Assembly: GCA_016704535.1 (NCBI GenBank)
Contig: JADIZZ010000008.1
Coordinates: forward strand, 17,105-81,104
Origin: Betaproteobacteria bacterium
GTDB lineage: Bacteria; Pseudomonadota; Gammaproteobacteria; Burkholderiales; Burkholderiaceae_C
Length of the DNA stretch: 64,000 bases
Reading direction: 5' to 3'
The translations under genes were made by a program, and so were the position numbers. Positions 10,532 to 21,735 of the stretch are shown here, one piece after another (the stretch's first letter is position 1; every line of letters begins with the position of its first letter). Under the pieces are notes generated by a model, which ran no database searches, was not told the DNA's origin, and was given only the letters and a program-made list of their open reading frames with translations.

Positions 10532-11437
10532 TCAGGCGCGCGCGCGCTTGAACAGCATCACCGCACCCAGCACCAGCGCGCCCGCCACCACGCCCAGCAG
10601 GCCGTTCGCCAGCGCGGGCAGCAGCGCCTGGGCCAGGCCCGGCAGAGGCTGCACGGCGGTTTCGATGGCGTGCGCCACCACCGGCACGCCGTGCACCAGG
10701 ATGCCACCGCCGACGAGGAACATCGCCGCCGTGCCGGCCACCGACAGCGCCTTCATCAGCCAGGGCGCCGCCCCCACGATGCCGCGGCCCAGCGCCCGTG
10801 CGGCGGCGTTGCCGCGAAGGCTGAGCCACAGGCCCAGGTCGTCCAGTTTGACGATGCCGGCCACCAGCCCGTAGACGCCCGCCGTCATCGCCACGGCCAC
10901 GCCCGACAGCACCAGCGCCTGCGTCGTGAAAGGCTGGCCCGCCACCGTGCCCAGCGTGATGGCGATGATCTCGCCCGAGAGGATGAAGTCGGTGCGTATC
11001 GCGCCCTTGATCTTGTCGCGCTCCAGCGCCACGAGGTCCAGCGCCGGGTCCTTCAGCGCCGCGGCCAGCGCCGCCTTGCGCGCCGCCAGGTCGTCGGGTT
11101 CGTGCAGGAAGCGGTGGGCCAGCTTCTCGAAGCCCTCGAAACACAGGAAGGCGCCGCCCACCATGAGCAGTGGCGTCACCAGCCAGGGCGCGAAAGCCGC
11201 GATGAGCAGCGCCGCGGGCACAAGGATGGCCTTGTTGAGGAAGGATCCCTTGGCCACGGCCCAGACCACGGGCAATTCACGCTCGGCCTTCACGCCCGCG
11301 ACCTGCTGCGCGTTCAGCGCCAGGTCGTCGCCCAGCACGCCAGCGGTCTTCTTCGCGGCCAACTTGCTGAGCAGGGCGACGTCGTCCAGCACGCTGGCGA
11401 TGTCGTCGAGGAGGGCGAGAAGACTTCCTGTGGCCAT
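10532..11437 (-). CDS. DUF808 (YedI-like) inner membrane protein
   Basis: A 301-residue polytopic membrane protein. It begins MATGSLLALLDDIASVLDDVA and carries the family patterns KKTAGVLGDDLALNA and LVTPLLMVGGAFLCFEG. Several hydrophobic segments follow: about residues 68-95, 155-200, 215-235, 250-275 and a final one before the basic tail FKRARA. Function is unknown; E. coli YedI is the best-known relative. The ATG at 11437 is chosen because the family starts at this MATGS sequence; upstream in-frame codons would run into the divergent gene's promoter. Confidence 0.85.
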   Translation of the reverse strand: MATGSLLALLDDIASVLDDVALLSKLAAKKTAGVLGDDLALNAQQVAGVKAERELPVVWAVAKGSFLNKAILVPAALLIAAFAPWLVTPLLMVGGAFLCFEGFEKLAHRFLHEPDDLAARKAALAAALKDPALDLVALERDKIKGAIRTDFILSGEIIAITLGTVAGQPFTTQALVLSGVAVAMTAGVYGLVAGIVKLDDLGLWLSLRGNAAARALGRGIVGAAPWLMKALSVAGTAAMFLVGGGILVHGVPVVAHAIETAVQPLPGLAQALLPALANGLLGVVAGALVLGAVMLFKRARA

Positions 11438-11514
11438 GGCGGCGATTCTGCATGCAAGCCTCAGGGCCGACCGTGCGGTAGGCGGCGTGCCGCGGTGCGA
11501 CACTGCCGGCCGCC

Positions 11515-12687
11515 ATGCGTGAACACTTCCTGCTCGACCCCGACATCGTCTTCCTGAACCACGGCTCCTTCGGTGCCTGCCCGAAGCCGGTGTTCGCCGA
11601 GTTCCAGCGCTGGCAGCTCGAGATGGAACGCAACCCGGTGGAATTCCTGGGCCGGCGTTCAGGCTCGCTGCTGGCCGCCGCGCGCGAGCACCTCGCCGCC
11701 TACCTGGGCGCCGACGCAGCCGACCTCGTCTTCGTCGCCAACGCCACCACCGGCGTCAACACCGTGGCGCAATCGCTGGCGCTTCAGCCGGGCGACGAGG
11801 TGCTGGCCACCGACCACGAATACGGCGCCTGCGACGCCACCTGGCGTGTCGTCTGCGCCAAGGCCGGCGCGCACTACCGGCGCGTCGAGGTCCCCCTGCC
11901 CTTCGACTGCAGCAGTTTCGTCGACCGAATGATGGCGGCGGTGACACCGCGCACGAAGCTGGTCTTTGCCAGCCACATCACGTCGACGACGGCGCTGATC
12001 TTCCCGTCGCCGCACTCTGCGCAGCGGCGCGCGAACGGGGGATCGTCACGCTGATCGACGGCGCGCATGCACCCGGCCAGCTGCCGCTGGACATCGCCGC
12101 GGTCGGCGCCGATTACTACACCGGCAACTGCCACAAGTGGATGTGTGCACCGAAGGGGGCGGCCTTCCTGCACGTGCGGCCCGAACGCCAGGCCGGCATC
12201 GCCGCACCTGTCGTGAGCTGGGGCTACTTGGCCGAGGTCATGGCGGGCGAACACCGCGACACCGGCGCCTTCGACGCCTACACCGGCCGCAACCTGCTGT
12301 CGCGCCGCCTGCAATGGCAGGGCACGCGCGACATCGCCGCCTTTCTGGCCGTGCCGGCGGCCATCGACTTCCAGCAGCAGCACGATTGGCCGGCCTGGCA
12401 GCGCCGCTGCCACGACCTGGCCTGCGCCACACGGGCACGCGTGGCGCAACACAACGGCCTGCCGGCCGCGGCGCCGGACGAGGCGTTCGGGCAGATGGTG
12501 GTCCTCCCCGTGGCCACCGACGACCCGGCGGCGCTGCAGCGCCGGCTGTTCGAGCAGCACCGCATCGAGGTGCCGGTGACGCAGCACGCCGGGCAGACCT
12601 TCGTTCGGCGTATCGGTGCAGGCCTACAACACCGAGGCCGATCTCGACGGGCTGGTGCAGGCCTTGTGTCCGGCCCGCCTGCCGTGA
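11515..12687 (+). pseudogene. class V aminotransferase (isopenicillin-N-epimerase-like), two frameshifts
   Basis: A PLP-dependent enzyme of about 390 residues, readable only across three frames. It starts MREHFLLDPDIVFLNHGSFG, the family's N-terminus. A base is missing near 12005 (expected FPVAALCAAARERGIVTLID). An extra base at about 12609 (expected FVRVSVQAYNTEADL) restores the original frame, and the gene ends at TGA 12685-12687. The PLP lysine is in GNCHKWMCAPKG. Because the two indels cancel and all motifs are intact, sequencing error is at least as likely as a true pseudogene. The substrate is unknown; relatives include cysteine desulfurase-like and epimerase-like proteins. Confidence 0.75.
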
Positions 12688-12811
12688 AGAACGGCATCGG
12701 GCCACGGGCTAACCCGGAGGCGTCAGGTGCGACCGAGCACAGGTCGGGCGCGTATATTGCCCGGCTGAGCTGCGGGCGGGTGCCCGGGGCAAACAACGAC
12801 ACGGAGACACC

Positions 12812-13894
12812 ATGAAGCTATTGCGTCTGGGCGCCATTGCATTGGCCACCGCCGGCCTGCTGGCCGGCTGCGGCGGCGGCGACGACCCGCCGGCCGCCGA
12901 GAAGATCACCTACGGCAAGCTGGTGTCCTTCGGCGACAGCCTCAGCGACGTCGGCACCTACGCCACGCCCGGCCTGGTGGGTGCCACCGGCGGCGGCCGC
13001 TTCACCATCAACGGCGCCAGCACGCAACTCTGGGTCGACCGCCTGGCCACGGCCGCCAGGGTGCCCGCGAAGTGCGCGGCGCAGAACGGCCTGAGGAGCA
13101 TCGGGCCGCTGGCCGGCTTCGCTTCCCCTGTCGTCAACCGCCCGGGCTGCTACGGCTACGCGCAAGGCGGCTCGCGCGTGACGAACCCGATCGGCCCGGC
13201 CAACCTGGCCACCTTCCCGGCTTCGTCCAGCGGCGCGCTCGGCCAGCTGACGGTGCCGGTGCTGACGCAGATCCAGACCCATCTGGCAGTTTCCGGCGGA
13301 AGCTTCGCAGCCACCGACCTGGTGACGGTGCTGGCCGGTGCGAACGACCTCTTCATGCAAGTGACCACACTGCAGGCCACGGTGGCGGCCGGGGGCAACG
13401 CCACGGCAGCAGGCCAGGCGGCCACGGCGGCCATGGGCCAGGCTGGCGGCGAACTGGCGGCTTACGTCAAGAACCTGATCGTCGCCAAGGGCGCCAAGCG
13501 CGTCGTGGTGGTGGGCGTGCCCGACGTCAGCCTCACGCCGTATGCACTGTCGCAACCGCAGTCGTCGCGTGACCTGGTGCAGTTGATGGCCTTCACCTTC
13601 AACGCGCAGCTGCAGTCCGGGCTGGAAGGCGTGGCCGAGGTGCTCTACGTCGACGGCTATACGGCTTTCCAGCAATGGGCGGCAAACCCCGGCGCCCTGG
13701 GCCTGACGGACGTGCGCACGCAGGCCTGCAATGCGGCAGTCGTCAGCTCGTCGCTGCTGTGCAGCGCTGCCACGCTCATCAGCGGCGACACCAGCAAGTA
13801 CCTCTTCGCCGACAGCGTTCACCCCACGCCTTACGGTCACGAGCTGATCGGCAGGCTCGTCATCGACGCGCTGACAGCCAAGGGCTGGCTGTAA
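12812..13894 (+). CDS. GDSL/SGNH-family esterase lipoprotein
   Basis: A 360-residue putative outer or surface lipoprotein with a signal peptide and lipobox LLAGC (Cys20), then GGGDDPP. SGNH hydrolase blocks are present: block I FGDSLSDVG (catalytic Ser), block III GANDLF (Asn) and block V DSVHPTPYGH (Asp and His). It is similar to the passenger part of EstA-type esterases but lacks an autotransporter barrel. The ATG at 12812 is preceded by a GGAGA ribosome site. It lies in its own transcription unit, 124 bases downstream of the broken aminotransferase. Confidence 0.88.
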   Translation: MKLLRLGAIALATAGLLAGCGGGDDPPAAEKITYGKLVSFGDSLSDVGTYATPGLVGATGGGRFTINGASTQLWVDRLATAARVPAKCAAQNGLRSIGPLAGFASPVVNRPGCYGYAQGGSRVTNPIGPANLATFPASSSGALGQLTVPVLTQIQTHLAVSGGSFAATDLVTVLAGANDLFMQVTTLQATVAAGGNATAAGQAATAAMGQAGGELAAYVKNLIVAKGAKRVVVVGVPDVSLTPYALSQPQSSRDLVQLMAFTFNAQLQSGLEGVAEVLYVDGYTAFQQWAANPGALGLTDVRTQACNAAVVSSSLLCSAATLISGDTSKYLFADSVHPTPYGHELIGRLVIDALTAKGWL

Positions 13895-13895
13895 G

Positions 13896-13926
13896 CCGCC
13901 CGGCGGCGGGAACCGCCCCGCCGCCA
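13896..13926. terminator. GC-rich hairpin after the esterase gene
   Basis: GGCGGCGGG and CCCGCCGCC form a strong stem with a short loop just after the stop. It sits between the convergent esterase and YgiQ genes. There is no T tract, so terminator activity is inferred from position and stem strength. Confidence 0.45.
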
Positions 13927-13943
13927 CCCTTGTCGCCTTCGGT

Positions 13944-16319
<2,376 letters not shown>

Positions 16320-16467
16320 GGCAGGCGGGCGCGTAGGATGCAGCGGAGCCGGCAGCGCCGGCGAAGCATGAATTGTCGGGCCGCAGCCCCGACCGTGGCG
16401 TCACGGGGACATGCAAGAGCCCGGCCTGGCGGCTCAAGCCCACCAGACCACCGCCGATAAGGGAAGG

Positions 16468-16833
16468 ATGGAAGCCTTCTTCAGCTGGGTCGCCGCCGGG
16501 TTCGGTGCCCTGTTCGTCATAGCCGTGGCGGTGGCGTGGTGGGAGCACCTGACGCGCGGCACGCGGCCACCAGTGCCGCACGAGCCCGTGGCGCCACGCA
16601 TGGTGAAGGTCGACGTGCCGCTGGACACCACCGCCGGGGTGCTGCTGCCGGCCAGCGACACCGACGAGCGCCGCGCCGCACTGGGCGGGGCGATGGACCG
16701 CATGGGTCGCGTAGGTCGCGCGGCACGCACCGAGGGCGGCATTTCGCCCGACGCCTGGACGGAGACCAGCCCCATGGTGCTTCATCCGGCGCCTGAGGTC
16801 GACGCACCGGCGCCGCCGGCCTCGCGGGTCTGA
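16468..16833 (+). CDS. small single-pass membrane protein, unknown function
   Basis: A 121-residue protein with an N-terminal membrane helix (about residues 3-24: FFSWVAAGFGALFVIAVAVAW), then a polar, proline-rich soluble part. No known domain is recognised. The ATG at 16468 is chosen because AAGGGAAGG lies just upstream and the membrane segment begins there; an earlier in-frame ATG (16411) adds a non-conserved-looking leader. It converges with the ABC exporter gene, with 5 bases between stops. It is probably a real gene, but its role cannot be told from sequence. Confidence 0.5.
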   Translation: MEAFFSWVAAGFGALFVIAVAVAWWEHLTRGTRPPVPHEPVAPRMVKVDVPLDTTAGVLLPASDTDERRAALGGAMDRMGRVGRAARTEGGISPDAWTETSPMVLHPAPEVDAPAPPASRV

Positions 16834-16838
16834 GCAGC

Positions 16839-18695
16839 TCAGGGCGCCGGAACCGCCTCGTCCTCGTCCACCTCTTCGCCGAGGAACCCGCCGCTCTGGT
16901 GCGCCCACAAGCGGGCGTAGATGCCGCCGGCCGCCAACAGCGACCCGTGGTCGCCCACCTCCACGATGCGGCCGTGGTCCATCACCACCAGCCGGTCCAT
17001 CGCCGCAATCGTGCTCAGCCGGTGCGCGATGGCCACCACCGTCTTGCCCTCCATCAGCCGGTACAGGCTCTGCTGGATGGCGGCCTCGACCTCGCTGTCC
17101 AGCGCGCTGGTGGCTTCGTCGAGCAGCAGGATGGGCGCGTCCTTCAGCATCACGCGCGCGATGGCGATGCGCTGGCGCTGACCACCCGACAGCTTCACGC
17201 CACGCTCGCCGACATGCGCGTCGTAGCCCTTGCGGCCTTTGGCGTCGGACAGGCCGGCAATGAAGTCGGCCGCCTCGGCACGCTCGGCGGCGTGGCGCAT
17301 CTCCGCCTCGGTGGCATCGGGCCGGCCGTAGACGATGTTGTCGCGCACGCTTCGGTGCAGCAGCGAGGTGTCCTGCGTGACCATGCCGACATGGCGGCGC
17401 AGGCTTTCCTGCGTCACGCCGGCGATGTCCTGGCCGTCGATGAGGATGCGCCCGCCTTCCACGTCGTACAGGCGCAGCAGCAGGTTCACCACGGTGCTCT
17501 TGCCGGCGCCCGAGCGGCCGACGAGGCCGATCTTCTCGCCGGGTCGAATGTGCAGGTTCAGGCCGTCCACCACCGGCTTCTTGCCGCCGTAGGCGAAGAC
17601 CACGTTCTCGAACACCACCTCGCCACGCCGCACCGTCAGCTTCTGCGCACCGGGCTTGTCGACGACGGAGCGGGTGCGCGACAGCGTGCCCATGCCGTCC
17701 TGCACGGTGCCGATATGTTCGAACAGCGTGGCCATCTCCCACATCACCCAGTGCGAGATGCCGTTCAGCCGGAAAGCCATCGCCGTGGCCGCAGCCACTG
17801 CGCCCACGCCGATGGCCGAATCCATCCACAGCGACAGGCTCACGCCCGCGGTGGCGGCGATGAGGCCCACGCTCAGCACCTGGTTGACGGTCTCGAAGGC
17901 CGTCACCAGGCGCATCTGGCGGTAGGCCGTGGTCATGAACTCCTGCATCGCGCCACGCGCGAACTGCGCCTCGCGGTTCGAGTGCGAGAACAGCTTCACG
18001 GTGGCGATGTTGGTGTAGGCGTCGGTGATGCGGCCGGTCATCAATGAACGCGCGTCGGCCTGCAGTTGGGCCACCTTGCCCAGCCGGGGCACGAAGTACC
18101 ACAGGGTCAGCGCATACACCACCAGCCAGCCCAGGAAGGGCAGCACCAGCCAGAGGTCGAAGGCGCCCACCACGGCAAGCAGCGTGACGAAGTAGATGAC
18201 GACGTAGACGCCAATGTCGGCGACGATGAGCCAGGTGTCGCGCACCGCCAGCGCCGTCTGCATCACCTTGGTGGAGATGCGGCCGGCGAACTCATCCTGG
18301 TAGAAGCCCATGCTCTGCTCGAGCATCAGGCGGTGGAAGGTCCAGCGCAGCCGCATCGGGAAGTTGCTGAACACGCCCTGGTACTTGAACAGGGCCTGCA
18401 GCGCCACGAACACGACGCTGGCCACCAGCACGCCGGCCAGCAGCTTCATCGTGTGGCCGTGCTCCACCCACAGTTGCGCCGGCTGCACCTTCGCCAGCAG
18501 GTCGACCACGTGGGCCATCATGCTGAAGAGCAGCGCCTCGAAGGCGCCGATGGCGGCGGTGAAAAGCGTCACCAGCAACAGCCACGGGCGCACGCCGCGT
18601 GAACACGCCCACAGGAAGGCGAAGAACTGCGTCGGCGGGGGTGGCGGCAGCGCATCCGGGTAGGGGTGCACCAACCTTTCGAATCTTGCGAACAC
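16839..18695 (-). CDS. ABC exporter, fused permease and ATPase (MsbA-like)
   Basis: A half-transporter of about 618 residues with a six-helix membrane domain (about residues 30-330) and a nucleotide-binding domain (about 365-600). Walker A is GRSGAGKST, the signature is LSGGQRQRIAIARV and Walker B is ILLLDEATSALD. The family includes lipid A, lipid and multidrug exporters; the substrate here is unknown. The start is a GTG at 18695 (VFARFERLVHPYPD) with GGAGCG about 10 bases before. Longer in-frame starts reach through a GC-rich leader that does not look protein-like. The C-terminus is acidic (EEVDEDEAVPAP). Confidence 0.88.
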   Translation of the reverse strand: MFARFERLVHPYPDALPPPPPTQFFAFLWACSRGVRPWLLLVTLFTAAIGAFEALLFSMMAHVVDLLAKVQPAQLWVEHGHTMKLLAGVLVASVVFVALQALFKYQGVFSNFPMRLRWTFHRLMLEQSMGFYQDEFAGRISTKVMQTALAVRDTWLIVADIGVYVVIYFVTLLAVVGAFDLWLVLPFLGWLVVYALTLWYFVPRLGKVAQLQADARSLMTGRITDAYTNIATVKLFSHSNREAQFARGAMQEFMTTAYRQMRLVTAFETVNQVLSVGLIAATAGVSLSLWMDSAIGVGAVAAATAMAFRLNGISHWVMWEMATLFEHIGTVQDGMGTLSRTRSVVDKPGAQKLTVRRGEVVFENVVFAYGGKKPVVDGLNLHIRPGEKIGLVGRSGAGKSTVVNLLLRLYDVEGGRILIDGQDIAGVTQESLRRHVGMVTQDTSLLHRSVRDNIVYGRPDATEAEMRHAAERAEAADFIAGLSDAKGRKGYDAHVGERGVKLSGGQRQRIAIARVMLKDAPILLLDEATSALDSEVEAAIQQSLYRLMEGKTVVAIAHRLSTIAAMDRLVVMDHGRIVEVGDHGSLLAAGGIYARLWAHQSGGFLGEEVDEDEAVPAP

Positions 18696-18905
18696 GGTGT
18701 GTCGCTCCCTGGGCGGGCCGGGGCACCTCGTGGGGGCCGCAGCGGCGTTGAAGTGGGGCCTGCAGGGGCCGGTGGGCCCGCCGCGGACGCGCGGCCGGAT
18801 CGGCCGCAGGGGGCGCATTATGGTGGGCTGCGCGCCGCAGAGGTATCCCACCAACGGCGACCCGGGGCGCTGGCTATGATGTTTGCAGGAGACGGCAACA
18901 CCCAC

Positions 18906-20501
18906 ATGTTCGACTACATCATCGTCGGCGGAGGCTCGGCGGGCTGTGTCCTGGCCGCACGGCTCAGCGAAGACCGCGACGCGCAGGTCTGCCTGCTCGA
19001 AGCCGGGCCACGCGACGACAGCCTGCTGGTGCAATGCCCCGCGGGGGTCATCGCCGGCGGCATGCTGAAAGGGTGGAAATACAACTGGGCGTTCGACACC
19101 GTGCCGCAGGCCGGCCTCGACGGCCGCGTCGGCTATCAGCCCCGCGGGCGCGGGTTGGGTGGGTCGAGCTCGATCAACGCCATGCTCTATATCCGCGGCC
19201 AGCGCGAGGACTACGAACACTGGGCGGCCGAGGGCAACCCGGGCTGGGGCTGGAACGAGGTGCTGCCCTTCTTCCTGAAGGCCGAACACAACGAGCGTGG
19301 CGCCGATGCCTACCACGCCACCGGCGGGCCACTGAACGTGATGGATCCGCTGTGCCCCAGCCGCACCGCAGCCCTCTTCATCGAGGCCGCAAGGCAGGCC
19401 GGCTTGCCGCTGAATCGCGATTTCAACGGTGAACAGCAACAAGGCGTGGGCCTGTACCAGGTGACGCAGAAGGGTGGTGAACGCTGCAGCGCGGCCAAGG
19501 CCTACCTGACACCGAACCTGCGCCGGTCCAACCTGACGGTGTTGACCGGCGCGGCGGTCTCGCGCATCGTGCTGGAAGGCCGACGCGCGACGGGCGTCGA
19601 GGTGCGCGTGAACGGCACGCTGCAGCAATTGAAGGCGCGGCGCGAGGTGCTGCTGAGCGCGGGCGCGCTGAAGTCACCGCAGCTGCTGATGCTGTCGGGC
19701 ATCGGCCCCGGCGAGCACCTGCGCCAGCGCGGCGTTCCGGTGCTGCACGACCTGCCCGGCGTGGGCGAACACCTGCACGACCACGTCAGCGTCACCCACG
19801 TCATCGATGCGCCGCAGCGCACCGACACCTTCACCGTTTCGCCCAGCGGCGCGCCGATGGCGATCAAGGGCGCCTGGGACTGGCTGACCCGGCGCCAGGG
19901 CGTGCTCACCAGCACCATCGCCGAGGCCGGCGCCTTCTTCAAGAGCCGCCCGGGCGAAGCCCAGCCCGACCTGCAACTGCACTTCGTCATCACCAAGCTC
20001 ATCGACCACGCCCGCACCCTGCCCATCGGCCACGGCTACACGTGCCACCTGTGCCCGCTTCGCCCGGCCAGCCGCGGCAGCGTGAAGCTGGCCAGCGCCG
20101 ACCCCACCGCGGCACCGCTGATCGATCCCAACTTCTTCGCCGACCCGCGCGACATGGAACTCATGATCCGCGGCTTCAAGCAGCTGCGGAACATCCTCCA
20201 GCAGCCCGCGCTGGCGCGCTTCGGCGGCACCGAACAGCCCGCACTGGCGGCGGCGCAGACCGACGAGCAGATCGAGCGCTACATCCGCGGCAACTCCGAC
20301 ACCGAATACCACCCGGTGGGCAGCTGCCGCATGGGCCCGGGGCCGCTGGACGTGGTCGACCACGAACTGCGCGTGCACGGCCTGCAGGGGCTGCGCGTCG
20401 TGGACGCGTCGGTGATGCCGCGCATCGTCTCGGGCAACACCAATGCGCCGACGATCATGATCGGCGAGAAGGCTGCCAACCTGATCAAGGCTGCCGCGTG
20501 A
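18906..20501 (+). CDS. GMC-family FAD-dependent oxidoreductase (choline dehydrogenase-like)
   Basis: A 531-residue GMC oxidoreductase that oxidises alcohols or related substrates using FAD. The FAD-binding motif is MFDYIIVGGGSAGCVLAARL, GGSSSINAMLYIRG is the first GMC signature, and HPVGSCRMGP carries a catalytic His. The C-terminal FAD contact is DASVMPRIVSGNTNAPT. The ATG at 18906 is chosen because it directly precedes the FAD motif; AGGAGA lies about 12 bases upstream, and ATGs at 18876 and 18879 are alternatives. Its stop overlaps the next gene's GTG, so the two are translationally coupled. Confidence 0.9.
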   Translation: MFDYIIVGGGSAGCVLAARLSEDRDAQVCLLEAGPRDDSLLVQCPAGVIAGGMLKGWKYNWAFDTVPQAGLDGRVGYQPRGRGLGGSSSINAMLYIRGQREDYEHWAAEGNPGWGWNEVLPFFLKAEHNERGADAYHATGGPLNVMDPLCPSRTAALFIEAARQAGLPLNRDFNGEQQQGVGLYQVTQKGGERCSAAKAYLTPNLRRSNLTVLTGAAVSRIVLEGRRATGVEVRVNGTLQQLKARREVLLSAGALKSPQLLMLSGIGPGEHLRQRGVPVLHDLPGVGEHLHDHVSVTHVIDAPQRTDTFTVSPSGAPMAIKGAWDWLTRRQGVLTSTIAEAGAFFKSRPGEAQPDLQLHFVITKLIDHARTLPIGHGYTCHLCPLRPASRGSVKLASADPTAAPLIDPNFFADPRDMELMIRGFKQLRNILQQPALARFGGTEQPALAAAQTDEQIERYIRGNSDTEYHPVGSCRMGPGPLDVVDHELRVHGLQGLRVVDASVMPRIVSGNTNAPTIMIGEKAANLIKAAA

Positions 20502-21511
20502 GCGCCGCGTCGACCCTGAAGATTTCGGTGCTGGACCAGTCGGTCAGCTGCGCCGGCCGCGACGAAGGCCACGCACTGCGCGACACGCTGGACCTGGCGG
20601 TGCACTGCGAGGCCCTGGGCTACGCCCGCTTCTGGGTCAGTGAACACCACGGCCTGCCGACCATCGTGGGCAGTGCGCCCGAGATCCTGATGGCCGCCAT
20701 CGCGGCGCGCACCACACGCATCCGCATCGGCAGCGCGGGCGTGATGCTGCCGCACTACGCGGCGCTGAAGGTGGCCGAGCAGTTCCGCGTGCTGGACTCA
20801 CTCGCACCGGGACGCATCGACCTCGGCGTGGGCCGCGCACCGGGTGGCGACCAACGCACGGCGATGGCGCTGAACCCGAACGCGGCACATGCGGCCGACC
20901 AGTTCCCGCAGCAGGTGGTCGACCTGCAGGCCTGGACACGCGGCCTGCGCCACCAGGGGCTGACGGCGCACCCGCTGCCGGCCAGCGGCGGCACGCCGCC
21001 CGAGATCTGGGTCCTGGGCAGCTCCGACTACGGCGCGCAGCTCGCGGCCCACCTCGGCCTGCCCTACGCCTTCGCCTACTTCTTCATGGACGGCCAGGGT
21101 GTCGAAGAGGCGCTGCACCTCTACCGCACGCTATACCGCCCCAGCGAGCGCCACCCGACACCGCATCCCACCATCTGTGTCTGGGCGCTGGCGGCCGACA
21201 CCGAGGCCGAAGCCCGGCACCACGCGCTGAGCCGCGAACGCTGGCGGCTGGACCGCCAGCGCGGCGTGCTGGGGCCGCTGAAGACACCGGACGAGGTGGC
21301 GGCCACCGGGTTCAGCGCCGACGAGCTGGTGGCCGTGGAGTCGCTGCGCCGGCGTGCGCTGGTGGGCACGGCCGAACAGGTGGCGCAGGGCCTGCGCCGT
21401 CTGGCCGACGAACTGGAGCTCACCGAGATCGTCATCAACACCTGGGCCCACGACCCGGCGGTGCGCCGGCATTCGTATGCGCTGCTGGCGCAGCAATTTG
21501 CGGCGCCCTGA
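20498..21511 (+). CDS. LLM-class (luciferase-like) flavin-dependent monooxygenase
   Basis: A 337-residue member of the bacterial luciferase-like family that uses reduced flavin and O2. The family start is LKISVLDQSV, then RFWVSEHHG, TRIRIGSAGVMLPHY and a GRIDLGVGRAPGGD segment. The GTG at 20498 overlaps the TGA of the upstream GMC oxidoreductase, so the pair is probably coupled and may act on one substrate (inferred). The substrate is unknown. A hairpin (21520-21546) follows the stop. Confidence 0.88.
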   Translation: MSAASTLKISVLDQSVSCAGRDEGHALRDTLDLAVHCEALGYARFWVSEHHGLPTIVGSAPEILMAAIAARTTRIRIGSAGVMLPHYAALKVAEQFRVLDSLAPGRIDLGVGRAPGGDQRTAMALNPNAAHAADQFPQQVVDLQAWTRGLRHQGLTAHPLPASGGTPPEIWVLGSSDYGAQLAAHLGLPYAFAYFFMDGQGVEEALHLYRTLYRPSERHPTPHPTICVWALAADTEAEARHHALSRERWRLDRQRGVLGPLKTPDEVAATGFSADELVAVESLRRRALVGTAEQVAQGLRRLADELELTEIVINTWAHDPAVRRHSYALLAQQFAAP

Positions 21512-21519
21512 AAGACGAA

Positions 21520-21546
21520 CCCCCTGGTTCCGTGAGGGCCAGGGGG
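21520..21546 (+). terminator. terminator-like hairpin after the monooxygenase gene
   Basis: CCCCCTGG pairs with CCAGGGGG around an 11-base loop, 8 bases after the stop. A second small perfect hairpin (GGTGGC-CGAA-GCCACC, 21550-21565) follows directly. The rest of the 21512-21735 spacer holds no gene that I can see. Confidence 0.5.
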
Positions 21547-21735
21547 GCGGGTGGCCGAAGCCACCAAGGGAGCTCCGGAGGTAGGCGGTCCGGGGCCCCT
21601 GACGCGCTGGTATTGCGCCGTCGGTGTTGCCTGCATTCAGGCGGCTTCAGGTTACGCCGCAGTCGCGCCGCGCGCAAGCCGGCAATGCTGCCGTGAGGGG
21701 GATCTCAGGGTCTGTGCGGGGGCCTCCCACGCCGC

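Noticed and set aside
12006..12687. Separate short gene for the second half of the class V aminotransferase
   Set aside because: The sequence continues the family pattern in a shifted frame (ERGIVTLIDGAHAPGQ, CHKW), so it is the same gene interrupted by indels.
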